Assembly: GCF_002776525.5 (NCBI RefSeq)
Contig: NC_045434.1
Span: forward strand, 120,023,154 to 120,087,153
DNA length: 64,000 bases
Direction of reading: 5' to 3'
Source of the DNA: Piliocolobus tephrosceles
Lineage: Eukaryota > Chordata > Mammalia > Primates > Cercopithecidae
Part shown: in pieces, positions 10,568-21,105 of the stretch
Position numbering within the stretch: the stretch's first letter is position 1
Layout: every line of letters begins with the position of its first letter
Translations under genes and position numbers: made by a program
The notes under the pieces: generated by a model
The model's input: only the letters and a program-made list of their open reading frames with translations
Database searches by the model: none
What the model was told of the DNA's origin: nothing

Positions 10568-11206
10568 TTTTTTTTTTTTTTAATACTTTAAGTTCCAAGA
10601 TACATGTGCACAACATGCAGGTTTGATACATAGGTATACATGTGCCATGTTGGTTTGCTGCACCCATCACCTCTCATTTACATTAGGTATTTCTCCTAAT
10701 GCTATCCCTCCTTTGTCCCCAGTCCCCCGACAGGCCCTGGTGTGTGATGTTCCGTGTCCTGTCCAAGTGTTGTTCAATTCCCACCTATGAGTGAGAAAAT
10801 GCGGTGTTTGGTTTTCTGTCCTTGTGATAGTTTGCTGAGAATGATGGTTTACAGCTTCATCCATGTCCCTACAAAGGACATAAACTCATCCTTATTTATG
10901 GCTGCATAGTATTCCATCGTGTATATGTGTCACATTTTCTTAATCCAGTCTATGATTGATGGGCATTTGGATTGGTTCCTAGTCTTTGCTATTGTGAACA
11001 GTGCCGCAATAAACATACATGTGCATGTGTCTTTATAGCAGCATGATTTATAATCCTTTGGGTATATCCCCAGTAATGGGATGGCTGGGTCAAATGGTAT
11101 TTCTAGTTCTAGATCCTTGAGGAATCACCACACTGTCTTCCACAATGGTTGAACTAATTTACATTCCCATCAACAGTGTAAAAGCATTCCTATTTCTCCA
11201 CATCCA
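10568..11206 (-). mobile_element. 5'-truncated L1PA/L1PB, antisense
   Basis: Starts with poly(T) and 'ATACTTTAAGTTCCAAGATAC', the antisense L1 3' end, and runs back to ORF2 C-terminal sequence ('ATTGTGAACAGTGCCGCAAT'). Direct repeats GTGAGGA at 10561-10567 and 11207-11213 flank it. It is inserted in ERVL internal or LTR-flank sequence. Confidence 0.92.
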
Positions 11207-11573
11207 GTGAGGAATTTTTGATCCCTGGGTGGCAACATGGTCACCTATGGTGTGAAGACACAGCTGTGTTGAGATCAGTTACCAAAAATAAAAGTTACCA
11301 GTGGAATTTAGAGATGGATTCAATTCCCCAGGAGTTGGTTCATTGGATGCATAAAGAAATGCAAACTAATAAGAAAAAAATCAAAATAATCCCTTGATTA
11401 TTATCTGTGAGAGCTAAAGTGAAATTAAAAGAGAATACTGGGTCAGACCTTAATGCTACACCAAGGTGAGATTTCAGTCAGTCTGACCCTCAAAGCTGCC
11501 CCTCAAGAGCAGAATTACTCAGGGACAACAGAAAGCACCTCTGAGAACTGTAGTTCCCAAGAAAGTAGTCAAT

Positions 11574-12284
11574 GTGAAGGAAGGGCAAGATCAAGTTAAT
11601 ACTGAAAAAAGAGGTTACAGTGTGAGGCAATTGTTCCATTATGTAGATCAGCATCATTGTCTTCCTGAGGAATCTTTACTAAAGTGGATTATGAGAGCAA
11701 TTAATTTTGAGGATGTATCTTTGGTTTTAAGTGCTGCAGACTGGAAGAGCATATTTGGGTTGATGCAGGACCCACAGCTCACTATTGAACAATCACAGGT
11801 GGGTATCTGTGATCCAGACATACAGGAGGTTATTCCTGAGGGAACAGTCAGCGTGATGGACTGGATACAAGCCACTATGAGGTCTGTTTACCCTGAAAAT
11901 GGGAACTGTCCTACTTCACCTGTAAATGCCAAGTGGAGCACCCAAGATGAAGCAACTGATATCCTTCATATGCAAGCCACATGAGACTGGCTTTATGATG
12001 ACAAGGAGATTCACCCACTAAATATGCCCATTACCAAGGTCATGGTAAATGCTGTGGTTAAGGGGGCCTCTTCTACATGGGACACCATGTGACTTTACTC
12101 TTTCATACTGGAACATTTCAAGAAGCCTTATCAACATTTGCTGCCTCAGCTTCCCCTCATGGATCTCACATATGCTAAGAAAAACATTAGGTTAATTAAC
12201 AAAAGGATAGAGAAAGGTAAAAGAGAGAATCAAAGGCCTCATCCCAGGAAGGTGAACAAGTTTAAATGGTTATTAAAAAATAAG
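11574..12284 (+). pseudogene. ERVL gag-like remnant
   Basis: An open frame of 136 codons (11574-11984) with features such as SLLKWIMRAINFEDVSL and SVMDWIQATM, continued after the stop by LYDDKEIHPLNMP and, in a shifted frame, a Lys/Arg-rich end. Matches the style of ERVL-class Gag (structural capsid precursor). It ends where an AluS has inserted. Frameshifts and stops make it non-functional. The assignment depends on the pol and integrase remnants downstream as much as on the sequence itself. Confidence 0.55.
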
Positions 12285-12287
12285 ATG

Positions 12288-12590
12288 AGGCTGGGCACGG
12301 TGGCTCATGCCTGTAATCCCAGCATTTTAGGAGGCCGAGGTGGGTGGATCACTTGAAGTCAAGAGTTCAAGACCAGCCTGGCCAACATGTGAGACCCCAT
12401 CTCTACTAAAAAATACAAAAATTTGCCGGGCATGTTGGCAGGCGCCTATAGTCCCAGCTACTTGGGAGGCTGAGGTGGGAGAATCACTTGAACCCAGGAG
12501 GTGGAGGTTGCAGTGAGCTAAGATTGTGCCACTGCCCTCCAGCCTGGGTAACAGAGTGAGACCCTGTCTCAAAAAATTAAAATAAAATAA
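12288..12590 (+). mobile_element. AluS
   Basis: Full dimer beginning 'GGCTGGGCACGGTGGCTCATG', tail AAATTAAAATAAAATAAAAAA. An imperfect direct repeat around AAAATAAGATGA / AAAAAAGATGAA flanks it. It interrupts the ERV gag region. Confidence 0.93.
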
Positions 12591-12611
12591 AAAAGATGAA
12601 TAAAGAAAACA

Positions 12612-12925
12612 GGCCAGGCGTGGAGGCTCACGCCTATAATCCCAGCACTTTGGGAGGCTGAGGCGGTTAGATCACGAGGTCAGGAGTTCGAGACCAGCCT
12701 GACCAACGTAGTGAAACCCCATCTCTACTAAAAATACAAAAATTAGCTGGGTGTGGCGGTGCATGCCTGTAGTCCCAGCTACTCAGCAGACTGAGGCAGG
12801 AGAATCACTTGAACCCAGGAGGCAGAGGCTGCAGTGAGCCAAGATTGCACCATTGCACTCCAGCCTGGGTGACACAGCGAGACTCCATCTCAAAAAAAAA
12901 AAAAAAAAGAAAGAAAGAAAGAAAA
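12612..12925 (+). mobile_element. AluS, second in tandem
   Basis: Full dimer starting 'GGCCAGGCGTGGAGGCTCACG' with an A-rich tail ending in a (GAAA)n run. Flanked by AAAGAAAACA on both sides. It landed about 20 bases beyond the first Alu in the same orientation. Confidence 0.95.
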
Positions 12926-13291
12926 CATTGATGGGGTGAAACTAAGAAGAAAAAGAAAGGGGGAGTCATAGGACTTGTCCCAGCAGGGTGGAAATCTTTA
13001 GATGACTATTGAGAAATGAAATGAATAAAATGAAAATTGTTGGTGTTAGAACAAAGGTTTTAATACCACACTATAGAAGCTTTGGTAGACCAAAGGGAGG
13101 TGTTTCTGGTCCCTCAATATTAAAGGGCCCCAAATGAGTTTGCTGTTTCTCCCAATTTACAGAAGTTTTAAAAGCTCAAATGCACAGATTGCAATGAAAA
13201 AATCTGACCTCAAATTACCAATAGTCAAGTGGACTAATCCAGATAAAGATAGACAAAAGGCCTAGGGTCCTTTGACTCAACTCTTGGCTGG

Positions 13292-13663
13292 TGATATGGT
13301 TTGGCTCTGTGTCACCACCCAAATCTCATCATATTGAGGGAGGGACCTCAATCCCCATGTGTTGGGAAAGAGAGGTGACTGGATCATGGGGGCAGTTTTC
13401 CCCGTGCTGTTCTCATGATAGTGAGTGAGTTCTCATGAGATCTAATGGTTTTTTAAGTGCTTAACAGTTCCTCCTTCACAAGCTCTCTTTCTCCTGCCAC
13501 CTTTTGAAGAAGGGGCCTTCTTCTCCTTTGCCTTCTGCCATGATTGAAAATTTCCTGAGGCCTCCCCAGCCATGCGTAACTGTGAGTCAATTAAACCTCC
13601 TTTCTTTATAAATTACCCAGTCTTGGGTATTTCTTTATAGTAGTATGAGAGTGAATGAATACA
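13292..13663 (+). mobile_element. MST/THE1-type MaLR solo LTR
   Basis: Begins 'TGATATGGTTTGGCTCTGTG' and ends '..TATAGTAGTATGAGAGTGAATGAATACA', the MaLR signature, with 'CCCCAGCCATGCGTAACTGTGAGTC' in between. A perfect 5-bp duplication GCTGG lies at 13287-13291 and 13664-13668. 372 bases, solo. Confidence 0.93.
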
Positions 13664-14950
13664 GCTGGGGACCCAAAGCCTTTTGTACAAGAAAGGGTAA
13701 AATGATCTGGGGATGGGGAAGAGAAGTTTCTGAAGCTAGAATAAAAAATCCATGGCTTGATAGAATTGTGAAAGTTGGTATATTTGAGCATCTTCATGTG
13801 AAGTGGTTGTTTTATTTTATCTTATTTTAGAGAGAGTTAAAATCTCTTTTACCTGATTTTATCATGGGAATGAACATTGTATCTGATTGGGGAATGTTTC
13901 CCTTACCTGGTACTATAAAACAGAAGGCATGTAAATTCACCCTTCCAGCAATACTAATTGGATATGCTAAATGAGAACCAGACTACTCAAGCCAACACAG
14001 TGCAGAGTAGAAGCTAGAGTGCTGACAGGCACAAATATACAATTTGATAACCCTCAAGTATTTCCTGGGGCTTATGGCAAAAGCCTCTGAACACCTTGCA
14101 GCAACAACTACTGGGATTTGGACTAGAGGATTTCCTCTTGAGGGACATTTACTGCCTTCCTATGAAACATTAGCTAAAGCTACCTCTATGCCACTGAAAA
14201 TACCCGTGCTGTCTCAGATGATGTCAGAGAAACATTCTAATGAGAATGGCAGGCCCAGAAGAGTTCCATAATAAAATGGAAATGATTTATAGAAGATCAT
14301 GCTACATGGGAAATGCAAACAGGCGCTACTCTTGAGCAGGAAGTTTCTTTTTCCCTAGGACTGACTCTGGAACTGTGTAAGAAACTGCTAGTGCCTGATA
14401 AACTCAGTGCCGGATAAACAGCTCTCTACTGATCAGCCAAGAGCTGCTTGGTTTGTGGATAGTAAATCCAAGGTAAATGAACACCCTTACTGTTTGGAAT
14501 GTTGCTATTTTGATCAAATCAAGTAAAAATAGACATGCTCGATGGGCTGAATTGCATACCGTTTTCTAAACAGTGATAGAAACATTGAAAAATGGTAGAA
14601 CCCTCTATATTTGGGTTTTTACTGTCTCATGGGCAGTGACCAATAGCTTGGTCATACGCTCACAGAAGAGCATGAAACTTGGTCTATTAAGAGGATGCCC
14701 ATAATGTAGCATGGCCCAGTGGGAATTTGAGGGGTGTATTAAAGTAGAGTAAGTCAGTGCCCATCAGAAGAAATCCTTTCCCAGTTTAGATAGTGACTAG
14801 AATCAACAAGCAGAATTCTCCATGTGCTCCCTGAAGGTGGCCACCTGGGTCCACAAAATGAGTGGATATGGGGGTATTCTAGCAGGGCAGAGATGAACTG
14901 AATCTAGACATGCTCCTTTTGCATCTTCTCAGGCATAACATGCTGGGAAG
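13664..14950 (+). pseudogene. ERVL pol remnant (protease/RT junction and RNase H)
   Basis: Around 13867-13920 the translation reads GMNIVSDWGMFPLPGT, matching the protease-to-RT linker of ERVL. At 14434-14475 it reads DQPRAAWFVDSKSKVNE, with WFVD at 14449-14460 as the start of RNase H and its first catalytic Asp. Sequence between them is far too short to contain an RT domain. Later parts up to 14950 look like the RNase H to integrase joint. Many stops. Normally this polyprotein copies and integrates the viral genome; this copy cannot. Confidence 0.6.
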
Positions 14951-15092
14951 TGTTAGCAGCAGCAAACTGATTCTTGCCTCCTTAGAGGAAAGAATTCAGC
15001 TGAGGGGCATAAGGCAGAGTGAGAAGCAGAGGCAAGTTTTAGAGCAGGAGTGAGAGTTTATTAAAAAGTTTTAGAACAGAAGCAGAAAGAAA

Positions 15093-16200
15093 TAATAAGC
15101 AGAGTAAACAGATATCCCACAGATGAGAGAAAATCCTCACAAACTATGCATCTGACAAAGGACTAATATCCAGAATCTATAAAGGAACTCAAACACATTA
15201 GCAAGAAAAAAAAAATAATTCCATTAAAAAGTAGGCTAACGGCATGAATAGATAATTCTCAAAAGAAGATATACAAATGGCCAATGAACATATGAAAAAA
15301 TGCTCAACATCACTAATGATCGGGGAAATGTAAATCAAAACCACAATGTGATACTGCCTTGCTCCTGCAAGAATAGCTATAATCAAAAAAATCAAAAAAT
15401 AATAAATGTTGGCATGGATGCAGTGAAAAGGGGATATGTTTACACTGTTGGTGGGAATGTAAACTACTATAACCACTATGGAAAACACTATGGAGATTCC
15501 TTAAAGAACTAAAACTAGAACTACCATTTGATCCAGCAATTCCACCACTGGGTATCTACCCAAAGGGAAAGAGGTCATTATATGAAGAAGACACATGTAC
15601 AAGCATGTTTGAAGCAGCACAATTCGCAATCACAAGTATATGAAACCAACCCAACTGCCTATCAATCAACAAATAGATAAAGAAAATATGGTATATCACA
15701 TTCTTGTAAACTCAGCTGCTCAGGAGGCTGACACGTGGGAATAGCTTGAACCCTGGAGGTGGAGGCTGCAGTGAGCCAAGACGGCGCCACTGCACTCCAG
15801 CCTGGGTGACAGAGTGAGACCCGGTCAAAAAAAGAAAAGAAAAGAAAGAATAAAACGTGGTATATATACATGCCATGGAATACTACTCAGCCATAAAAAT
15901 GAATGAAATAACGGCATTTGCAGCAACTTAGATGGAGCTGGAGACCATTATTCCAAGTGAAGTAACTCAGGAATGGAAAACCAAACATCGTATGTTCTCA
16001 TTTATAAGTTATGAGGATGCATAGGCATAAGAATAACACAGTGGACTTTGGGGACTTGGCAGGGGGCAGAGGAAGGATGGGAGGGGGGCGACTACTCAGG
16101 TAATGGGTGCACCAAAATCTCAGAAATCACACCTAAAGAACTTATTCAAGTAACCAAATGCCACCTGTTCACCAAAAACTATTGAAATTAATTTTTTTTT
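15093..16200 (+). mobile_element. 5'-truncated old L1P, with a nested Alu fragment
   Basis: From 'GCAGAGTAAACAGAT' in ORF2 to the 3' end 'GTAACCAAATGCCACCTGTTC..' followed by T-rich/A-rich end. Sense orientation, diverged. It lies within the second MER52-like LTR. Confidence 0.85.
15693..15858 (+). mobile_element. 5'-truncated Alu (right arm)
   Basis: Starts mid-Alu near 'GTAAACTCAGCTGCTCAGGAGGCTG' and ends in an AAAAGAAAAG tail. Flanked by AAAATATGGTATAT and AAAACGTGGTATAT, so it looks like a real short insertion and not a deletion product. Nested in the L1. Confidence 0.75.
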
Positions 16201-16240
16201 TTTTTAAGTTTGACAGCAAGATTGAAAGAAAGTAAAGTGT

Positions 16241-16541
16241 CGAGTCACAGTGGCTCATGCCTGTAATCCCAGCACTTTGGGATGCCGAGGCGGGCGGATC
16301 ACCTGAGGTCAGGAGTTCAAAACTAGCCTGGCCAACATGGCGAAACCCCGTCTCTACTAAAAATACAAAAATTAGCTGGGCACAGTGGCAGGCATCTGTA
16401 ATCCCAGCTACTCAGGAGGCTGAGGCAGGAGAATTGTTTGGACCTGGGAGGTAGAAGTTGCAGTGAGCCTACCTAGGGCATGCCATTGCACTCCAGCCTG
16501 GGTGACAGTGCGAGACTCTGTATAAAAGAAAAGAAAAGAAA
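16241..16541 (+). mobile_element. AluSx
   Basis: Complete dimer with 'CACCTGAGGTCAGGAGTTC', tail AAAAGAAAAGAAAAG. The direct repeat AAAGAAAGTA flanks it. It lies within the second MER52-like LTR. Confidence 0.93.
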
Positions 16542-17072
16542 GTACACTTGGAAAAGGGCCAAGTGGGTAATATGAGAGATCAAAGTGCCCTGTTCAGCTC
16601 TTGATGTGGGGTTTTATGCATTGGTATGGTTCTGGGGTTTTCACTTCTCCTCCCTTGGTTTTTCCCTTGCAGTGGTTGTCCACATGCACGGAGGCCTGCC
16701 GGCACTTGGAAGAGACTGCATGTGCAATGTGTTTACTTAAGTTGTGCACATGCTCATTTCAGGCATCTTTCCCTTACCTGTTGACTGTTCCTAGAGGAAG
16801 GTCATAAACCAGTTAAACTCTATTATTTTACCTCTAGTGAGCACACTTGAACCTGCTTGCCCAACTCCTGAGAGCTTAACAAGAAGCTGCTGATCACCAG
16901 TTTCAAGTGTTTTCTCTTGGGAGATTGCCTTTCCCTGGCACTGGCTATGATCAATTGTTATTTTAGAGAGACAGTTTAACAATTGCCTGACCATCACCTG
17001 ATAGTTGCTTGACATTCCTTGGGTGGGCGGACCTTCTCCTGCCATGTTCATGTCTGACTACCTACCGTAACA

Positions 17073-17700
17073 GAAGAACTGTTCTGCTTCTCATCAAGGG
17101 AGACAGGTACTGCTGATGGCTATGGGGAAAATTCTCTGATGGAAAGACCCTGAACATAGCTGGCAAGTAAAATTGATGCTGGTAGCCTTGGGGAGCTACA
17201 AATGTGTCTTGACAGGAATAGACACTGATTCCAGAGTGGGCTTTGCTTATCCAATAAAAATGAAAATGCTCAGAGTGCCATGAAAACAAAACAAAACAAA
17301 AAACAGAAGATGTTGCCTGGATGTGGATGGTCAATCATTATTTCTTCAGACCAAGGAACACACTGTATAGCCCATAATATCCAACTATAGGCAGAGAGAT
17401 ATCTTCCTTAGAATAATAGTTTGATAGAGAAGTAGAATGGGCAACTGAAACATGGGTTTTCTAAAACATGGGAATATAAAATCATGAAGGGCAAGCTTAT
17501 ATGCCTTCAGGAATGTGTGTCCTCACACTCAACACGAGTGGGACTAGACTGTCTCTGTAGACTTTTTCTCATTTTTTTCTGGTTGATCTGGAGAAGAAGG
17601 GGTGGAGAAGATGCTGGTATGACTATGCAATTCTTGCTGAGAGAGAATCACACTAGTACAATTACTATAATTTTTTCTTTCTTCTCCAGATCACCTCAAA
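17073..17700 (+). pseudogene. ERVL integrase remnant
   Basis: At 17191-17253 the frame reads GSYKCVLTGIDTDSRVGFAYP, the region around the first or second catalytic Asp of the DDE integrase core in ERVL pol. The preceding conserved WQVD Asp appears changed to Lys (WQVK-like). Frameshifts follow. This is the half of pol cut off by the MER52-like insertion. A 14-bp inverted repeat (17585-17598 with 17679-17692) is also present here. Confidence 0.55.
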
Positions 17701-17711
17701 AACAATTTAGG

Positions 17712-17860
17712 CTAGGCATGGGTGGCTGGCTCAGGCCTGTAATCCCAGCACTTTGGAAGACTGAGGCAGGAGGAGCACTTGAGCTCCAGAGTTTAAGACT
17801 AGCCTGGGTAATACAGTGAGACCTCATCTCTATAAAATAATAATATTAATAATAATAACT
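17712..17860 (+). mobile_element. Alu left monomer fragment
   Basis: 'GGCTAGGCATGGGTGGCTGG' to 'CATCTCTATAAAATAATAAT', left arm only with an AAT-rich end. FLAM or a 3'-shortened AluJ; both possible. Confidence 0.75.
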
Positions 17861-18008
17861 TTTTAAAAATTATTCATTTTTGTTCCTCTACCTGATGCAC
17901 TAGTCCAAGGACCAGGGCAACAACTACACATGTTGAAATAGCAGAGATGACTTCTAAACAAAAAAACTGTTAACTATGATTTTAAATCCTATGTCAAAAT
18001 CTCTAAGG
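17861..18008 (+). other. Probable ERVL 3' sequence
   Basis: Short non-Alu segment between two Alus. No domain is readable. Placed in the provirus only by position. Confidence 0.3.
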
Positions 18009-18311
18009 GAGGCCGGGCGCCGTGGCTGAAGCCTGTAATCCCATCATTTTGGGAGGCCAAGACGGGCGGATCACGAGGTCAGGAGATCGAGACCATCCTG
18101 GCTAACACAGTGAAACCCCGTCTCTACTAAAAAAATACAAAAAACTAGCCAGACGAGGTGGCGAGCGCCTGTAGTCCCAGCTACTCGGGAGGCTGAGGCA
18201 GGAAAATAGCGTGAACCCAGGAGGCGGAGTTTGCAGTGAGCCGAGATCCGGCCACTGTACTCCAGCCTGGGCAACAGAGCGAGACTCCGCCTTAAAAAAA
18301 AAAAAAAAAAA
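18009..18311 (+). mobile_element. AluY of Old World monkey type
   Basis: Full dimer beginning 'GGCCGGGCGCCGTGGCTGAA'. Has 'ATCACGAGGTCAGGAGATCGAGACC' (AluY) plus 'AACTAGCCAGACGAGGTGGCG' and 'GAGATCCGGCCACTGTACTCC', variants typical of cercopithecid AluY. Low divergence and long A tail. No clear direct repeat seen. Confidence 0.9.
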
Positions 18312-18643
18312 CTTGAAGGGCATGATGGGAGTAGGTTGTGCCTTCACCCCATGTAGCAAAATTGGGGCTAACAGTGAATGCATCAGTATCGCCTGGTGGT
18401 AAAAATAGTTCACTAGTTCTGCAGTTATGTAACCTTACCCTATCGGAATGGGAGTGGACTGAGGAGGAACTACTTGCTAGACTTGCATTGCTACCTGCAA
18501 TCTAGACCAGCACTGTGGCATTCCTAATGTCTTTCTCAAAGGTGAAAAGGTTTGAGTATTAATGGAGAGAAGGGGAAACAGTAGCTGAGAGTAGGAAAAT
18601 GAATATATAGGTTATTAATTGAAAAAAATTCAATGTTACTTTT
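18312..18643. other. Unassigned, probable ERVL 3' region
   Basis: No recognisable repeat or domain. Continuity with the ERVL provirus is inferred only from position. Confidence 0.3.
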
Positions 18644-19545
18644 TGTGAAAGGAAAATAAATCGGGACCTCAAAATCACTAAACCAAAGGGAAACTTCAAT
18701 CTGGACACTGCATCAGGCAAACTTGCCTCCCATTTTATTCCTAAATAAGACAGCTACAAAGATTAAAAAAAAAAAAAAAAAAAAACTACATAGGTCCCTC
18801 ACAATTTACCCACTAGAAAATTCCTTGTGAACCCCAAGATCTTTACCTAAAACAGTTCTGTTGAATTTCACCCTAACGATATAACTTGAGAGCTTACCCT
18901 TACAGGTACAGGACAAAGAACGCAATTCAAAGTCATCCCTCTGCTCACCTGAGCCAAGTGCATATCTAATTGCTTCCTCTGCCCTATGCTTATTTTATCT
19001 TATGTAAAAATGCAGATTCACTGAGCTAGATGAATGCATAAGCATTCTCCTCTCACATATGAACAGCTAATCAAAGACTCAAAAGAACACAACCATTTAC
19101 CTCTTATCTACTCACATCTCTCTTTTTTTTAAATTTTTTCATTTTAAGTTCCAGGATACATGTGCAGAATGCACAGGTTTATTACATAGGTATACATGTG
19201 CCATGGTGGTCTGCTGTACCTATCAACCCATTATCTAGGTTTTAAGCCCCTCATGCATTAGGTATTTGTCCTAATGCTCTCCCTCCCCCTGCCCCCACCC
19301 TCTGTGTTGTTCCCCTCCCTGTGTCCATGTATTCTCATTGTTCAACTCCCACTTATGTCTATTCACATCTTTTGAAAATTTCTTTCTCTTTCCCCAATAA
19401 CCACACTTTCCCCTTTAAATATTGAAGCCCTCAAAATCGTCTTTGGAGAAAGACACAGACTTGTCTCCTGGGCATGTGTCCTTAAGCTTGGCAAAATAAA
19501 CTTCTTAATTGATTGAGACCTATCTCAGGTACTTTTTGGTTTACA
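18644..19545 (+). mobile_element. ERV1-like LTR (LTR8-like by eye), with nested L1
   Basis: TGTGAAAGGAAAATAAATC at the left end; 'CTCAAAGTCATCCCTCTGC'-like block, 'GCTTCCTCTGCCCTATGCTTA', and 'CTTGGCAAAATAAACTTCTTAATTG' with the AATAAA signal near the right end GGTTTACA. TG...CA ends and the poly(A) signal fit an LTR. A run of over 20 A sits at 18761-18784. No clean target duplication; family name uncertain. Confidence 0.65.
19121..19357 (-). mobile_element. 5'-truncated L1PA/L1PB 3' end, antisense
   Basis: 'TTTAAGTTCCAGGATACATG' to 'TTCAACTCCCACTTATG'. Direct repeats TCTACTCACATCT (19107-19119) and TCTATTCACATCT (19358-19370) flank it with one mismatch. It is nested in the LTR. Confidence 0.9.
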
Positions 19546-19748
19546 GTTAACAACTCAAAGTCTCAGAGCAAGAGATGACATTGTCTCTTAGGTCAGTCAT
19601 CCTAGATGCCTGAAAGGGTGAGATTGAATATTTGCCGGGGCCACTCCTGCCTTTGGGACCTGGCAAGACTGACAGGAAACCTGCAAACCCAGTTGGCCTC
19701 ATCCTGGGAGATATTCATACAATCTGATGAACTGGACTAATTATTAAT

Positions 19749-19751
<3 letters not shown>

Positions 19752-19787
<36 letters not shown>
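19752..19787 (+). repeat. (TG)n microsatellite
   Basis: About 18 uninterrupted TG units. Confidence 0.98.
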
Positions 19788-19788
<1 letters not shown>

Positions 19789-19835
19789 TTCTGATGTAAA
19801 GGATGCATGGTTGAAAACCAGGGGCTGGCCCGTGG

Positions 19836-20285
19836 TGTTATGATATATATTGGTTTTCATCCGTGGTTCCTGGTTCATAACTCCCAGAGCCCTTGTCACA
19901 GTCTTCTGTCACAATGCTGGGTGTGTTAGGCCTCAGGCACAGGTCTCAGGAAATAGAATCCTTCTTCTGCCCTCCTTTCACCTGCTGCAAGGCAGGACTC
20001 TAATGTTATCCCACCTTTCTGATTGTGGGTCTTAAGACCCTCCCAGGAGAGGGTCCCACCCTATACCCTAGAGGGGGGAATGCTGACATCATGGAGCTTC
20101 CATAAAAACCCGAAAGGACAGGGTCAGCGAGCTACCAAGTAGCTGAATGTGTGGAGGTCCCTAAAGGGTGGCACATCCAGAGAGGACATGAAAGCTCCCT
20201 GCCCCTTCCCCTATACCTTGCCCTACCTGTCACTCCTTCATCTATATCCTTCACAATATCTTTTATAATAAACCAGTATAGGTAA
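19836..20285 (+). mobile_element. ERVL-type LTR, 3' LTR of the provirus (3'-truncated)
   Basis: Same family as 59068-59959: 'TATATATTGGTTTTCATCC', 'GGAGCTTCCATAAAAACCC' (TATA-like CATAAAA), 'TGTGTGGAGGTCCCTAAAGGG', 'TATCTTTTATAATAAACCAG' (poly(A) signal). It starts TGTTATG and is cut after the poly(A) signal region by an A-rich stretch and an Alu. Same strand as the ERVL genes, consistent with being their 3' LTR. Confidence 0.65.
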
Positions 20286-20310
20286 AAAAGAAAAAAAAGA
20301 AAAAAAGAAA

Positions 20311-20595
20311 GAGCCCGGGCATGGTGGCTCACACCTGTAATCCCAGCACTTTGGGAGACCGAGACAGGCGGATCACAAGGTCAGGAGTTCAAGACCAGTC
20401 TGGCTAACATAGTGAAACCCCATCACTACTAAAAATACAAAAATTAGCCAAGCATGGTGGTGGGCGCCTGTATTCCCATCTATTCAGGAGGCAGAGGTTG
20501 CAGTGAGCTGGGATCGCACCATTGCACTCCAGCCCAGGAGACAGTGCGAGACTCCGAAAAAGAAAGAAAGAAATGAAAGAAAAGAAAAGAAAGTA
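20311..20595 (+). mobile_element. Alu (S/Y) with an internal deletion
   Basis: 'GAGCCCGGGCATGGTGGCTC' to a GAAA-rich tail. The usual 'GAGGCTGAGGCAGGAGAAT..CTTGAACCC' stretch of the right arm is missing (joins 'ATTCAGGAGGCAGAGGTTGC'). Confidence 0.9.
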
Positions 20596-20870
20596 AGCTA
20601 TGTTTGCATAAACATGTTTTTAAATTTTTCACATTATTTGCTAATATAAACTTAGTGTACATAATATATTTATGAAAATAAACTACAAGGAAATCTGCTT
20701 TTGTGTTGTTAGGATGAATATCTAGTCATTGAATCCCTGAAACCTTAAGAAGCAAATTTCCAGAGTCCAGTCAAGTCCTCTGTGTGAATCTCCAGGACTG
20801 ACTTGAGGCGCTTTCACCCTGAGAAATCATTTAGCTGAGAGCATGGAGAGGGTAGAAGAAACAACTCAGG
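20596..20870. other. Non-repetitive spacer
   Basis: Nothing recognisable. Confidence 0.5.
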
Positions 20871-21105
20871 CATTGTTACCAAAGCGACCTGGGCTGTCAT
20901 CCCAGCACACCCTGTACTATCTGTGAGAAACCAAGAAAGTGACACAATCTCTCAGAGCTTGTTTCCTCAGATGTTACCAATAAAATGGGTAAAATAAAAA
21001 ATAAAAGAAACACTCCTCAGGACTATTAGAAAATCAATGACATATTATGTGCAGTAGAACACAACAAAGCACTGGACACAGAGGGAATAATAAATAATAA
21101 ATAGA
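20871..21105 (+). mobile_element. MIR
   Basis: MIR words in order: 'GGGCTGTCATCCCAGC', 'TTGTTTCCTCAGATGTTACC', 'AATAAAATGGGTAAAATAA', 'AAAGCACTGGACACAGAGG', ending AATAAATAATAAATAG. Confidence 0.75.

Larger units (their letters stand above)
14951..17072 (-). mobile_element. MER52-like solo LTR (ERV1), antisense, carrying an L1 and Alus
   Basis: Outer parts 14951-15092 and 16542-17072 align with the 7629-8373 LTR word by word ('GGCAAGTTTTAGAGCAGGAGTGAG', 'AGAAGCTGCTGATCACCAG', 'TAGAGAGACAGTTTAACAATTG'). It reads TGTTAGC...GTAACA and is flanked by GAAG at 14947-14950 and 17073-17076. It splits the ERVL pol gene; removal rejoins RNase H-side sequence to integrase sequence. Confidence 0.8.
11207..19835 (+). 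mobile_element. ERVL-class internal region, heavily interrupted
   Basis: Gag-like, protease/RT-junction, RNase H and integrase remnants follow each other in retroviral order on the plus strand between two LTRs of the same family. Reverse transcriptase between 14000 and 14050 is missing, so a large internal deletion is likely. All frames carry stops and shifts. Insertions of Alu, L1, MST, MER52 and another LTR account for much of the length. The stretch 8749-8775 would be its first bases; 17861-18008, 18312-18643 and 19546-19835 are probably its 3' part but have no readable domain. Confidence 0.65.

Noticed and set aside
7629..17072. The two MER52-like LTRs as 5' and 3' LTRs of one provirus
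   Set aside because: Each appears to have its own 4-bp duplication, and the sequence between is ERVL-type in the opposite orientation.
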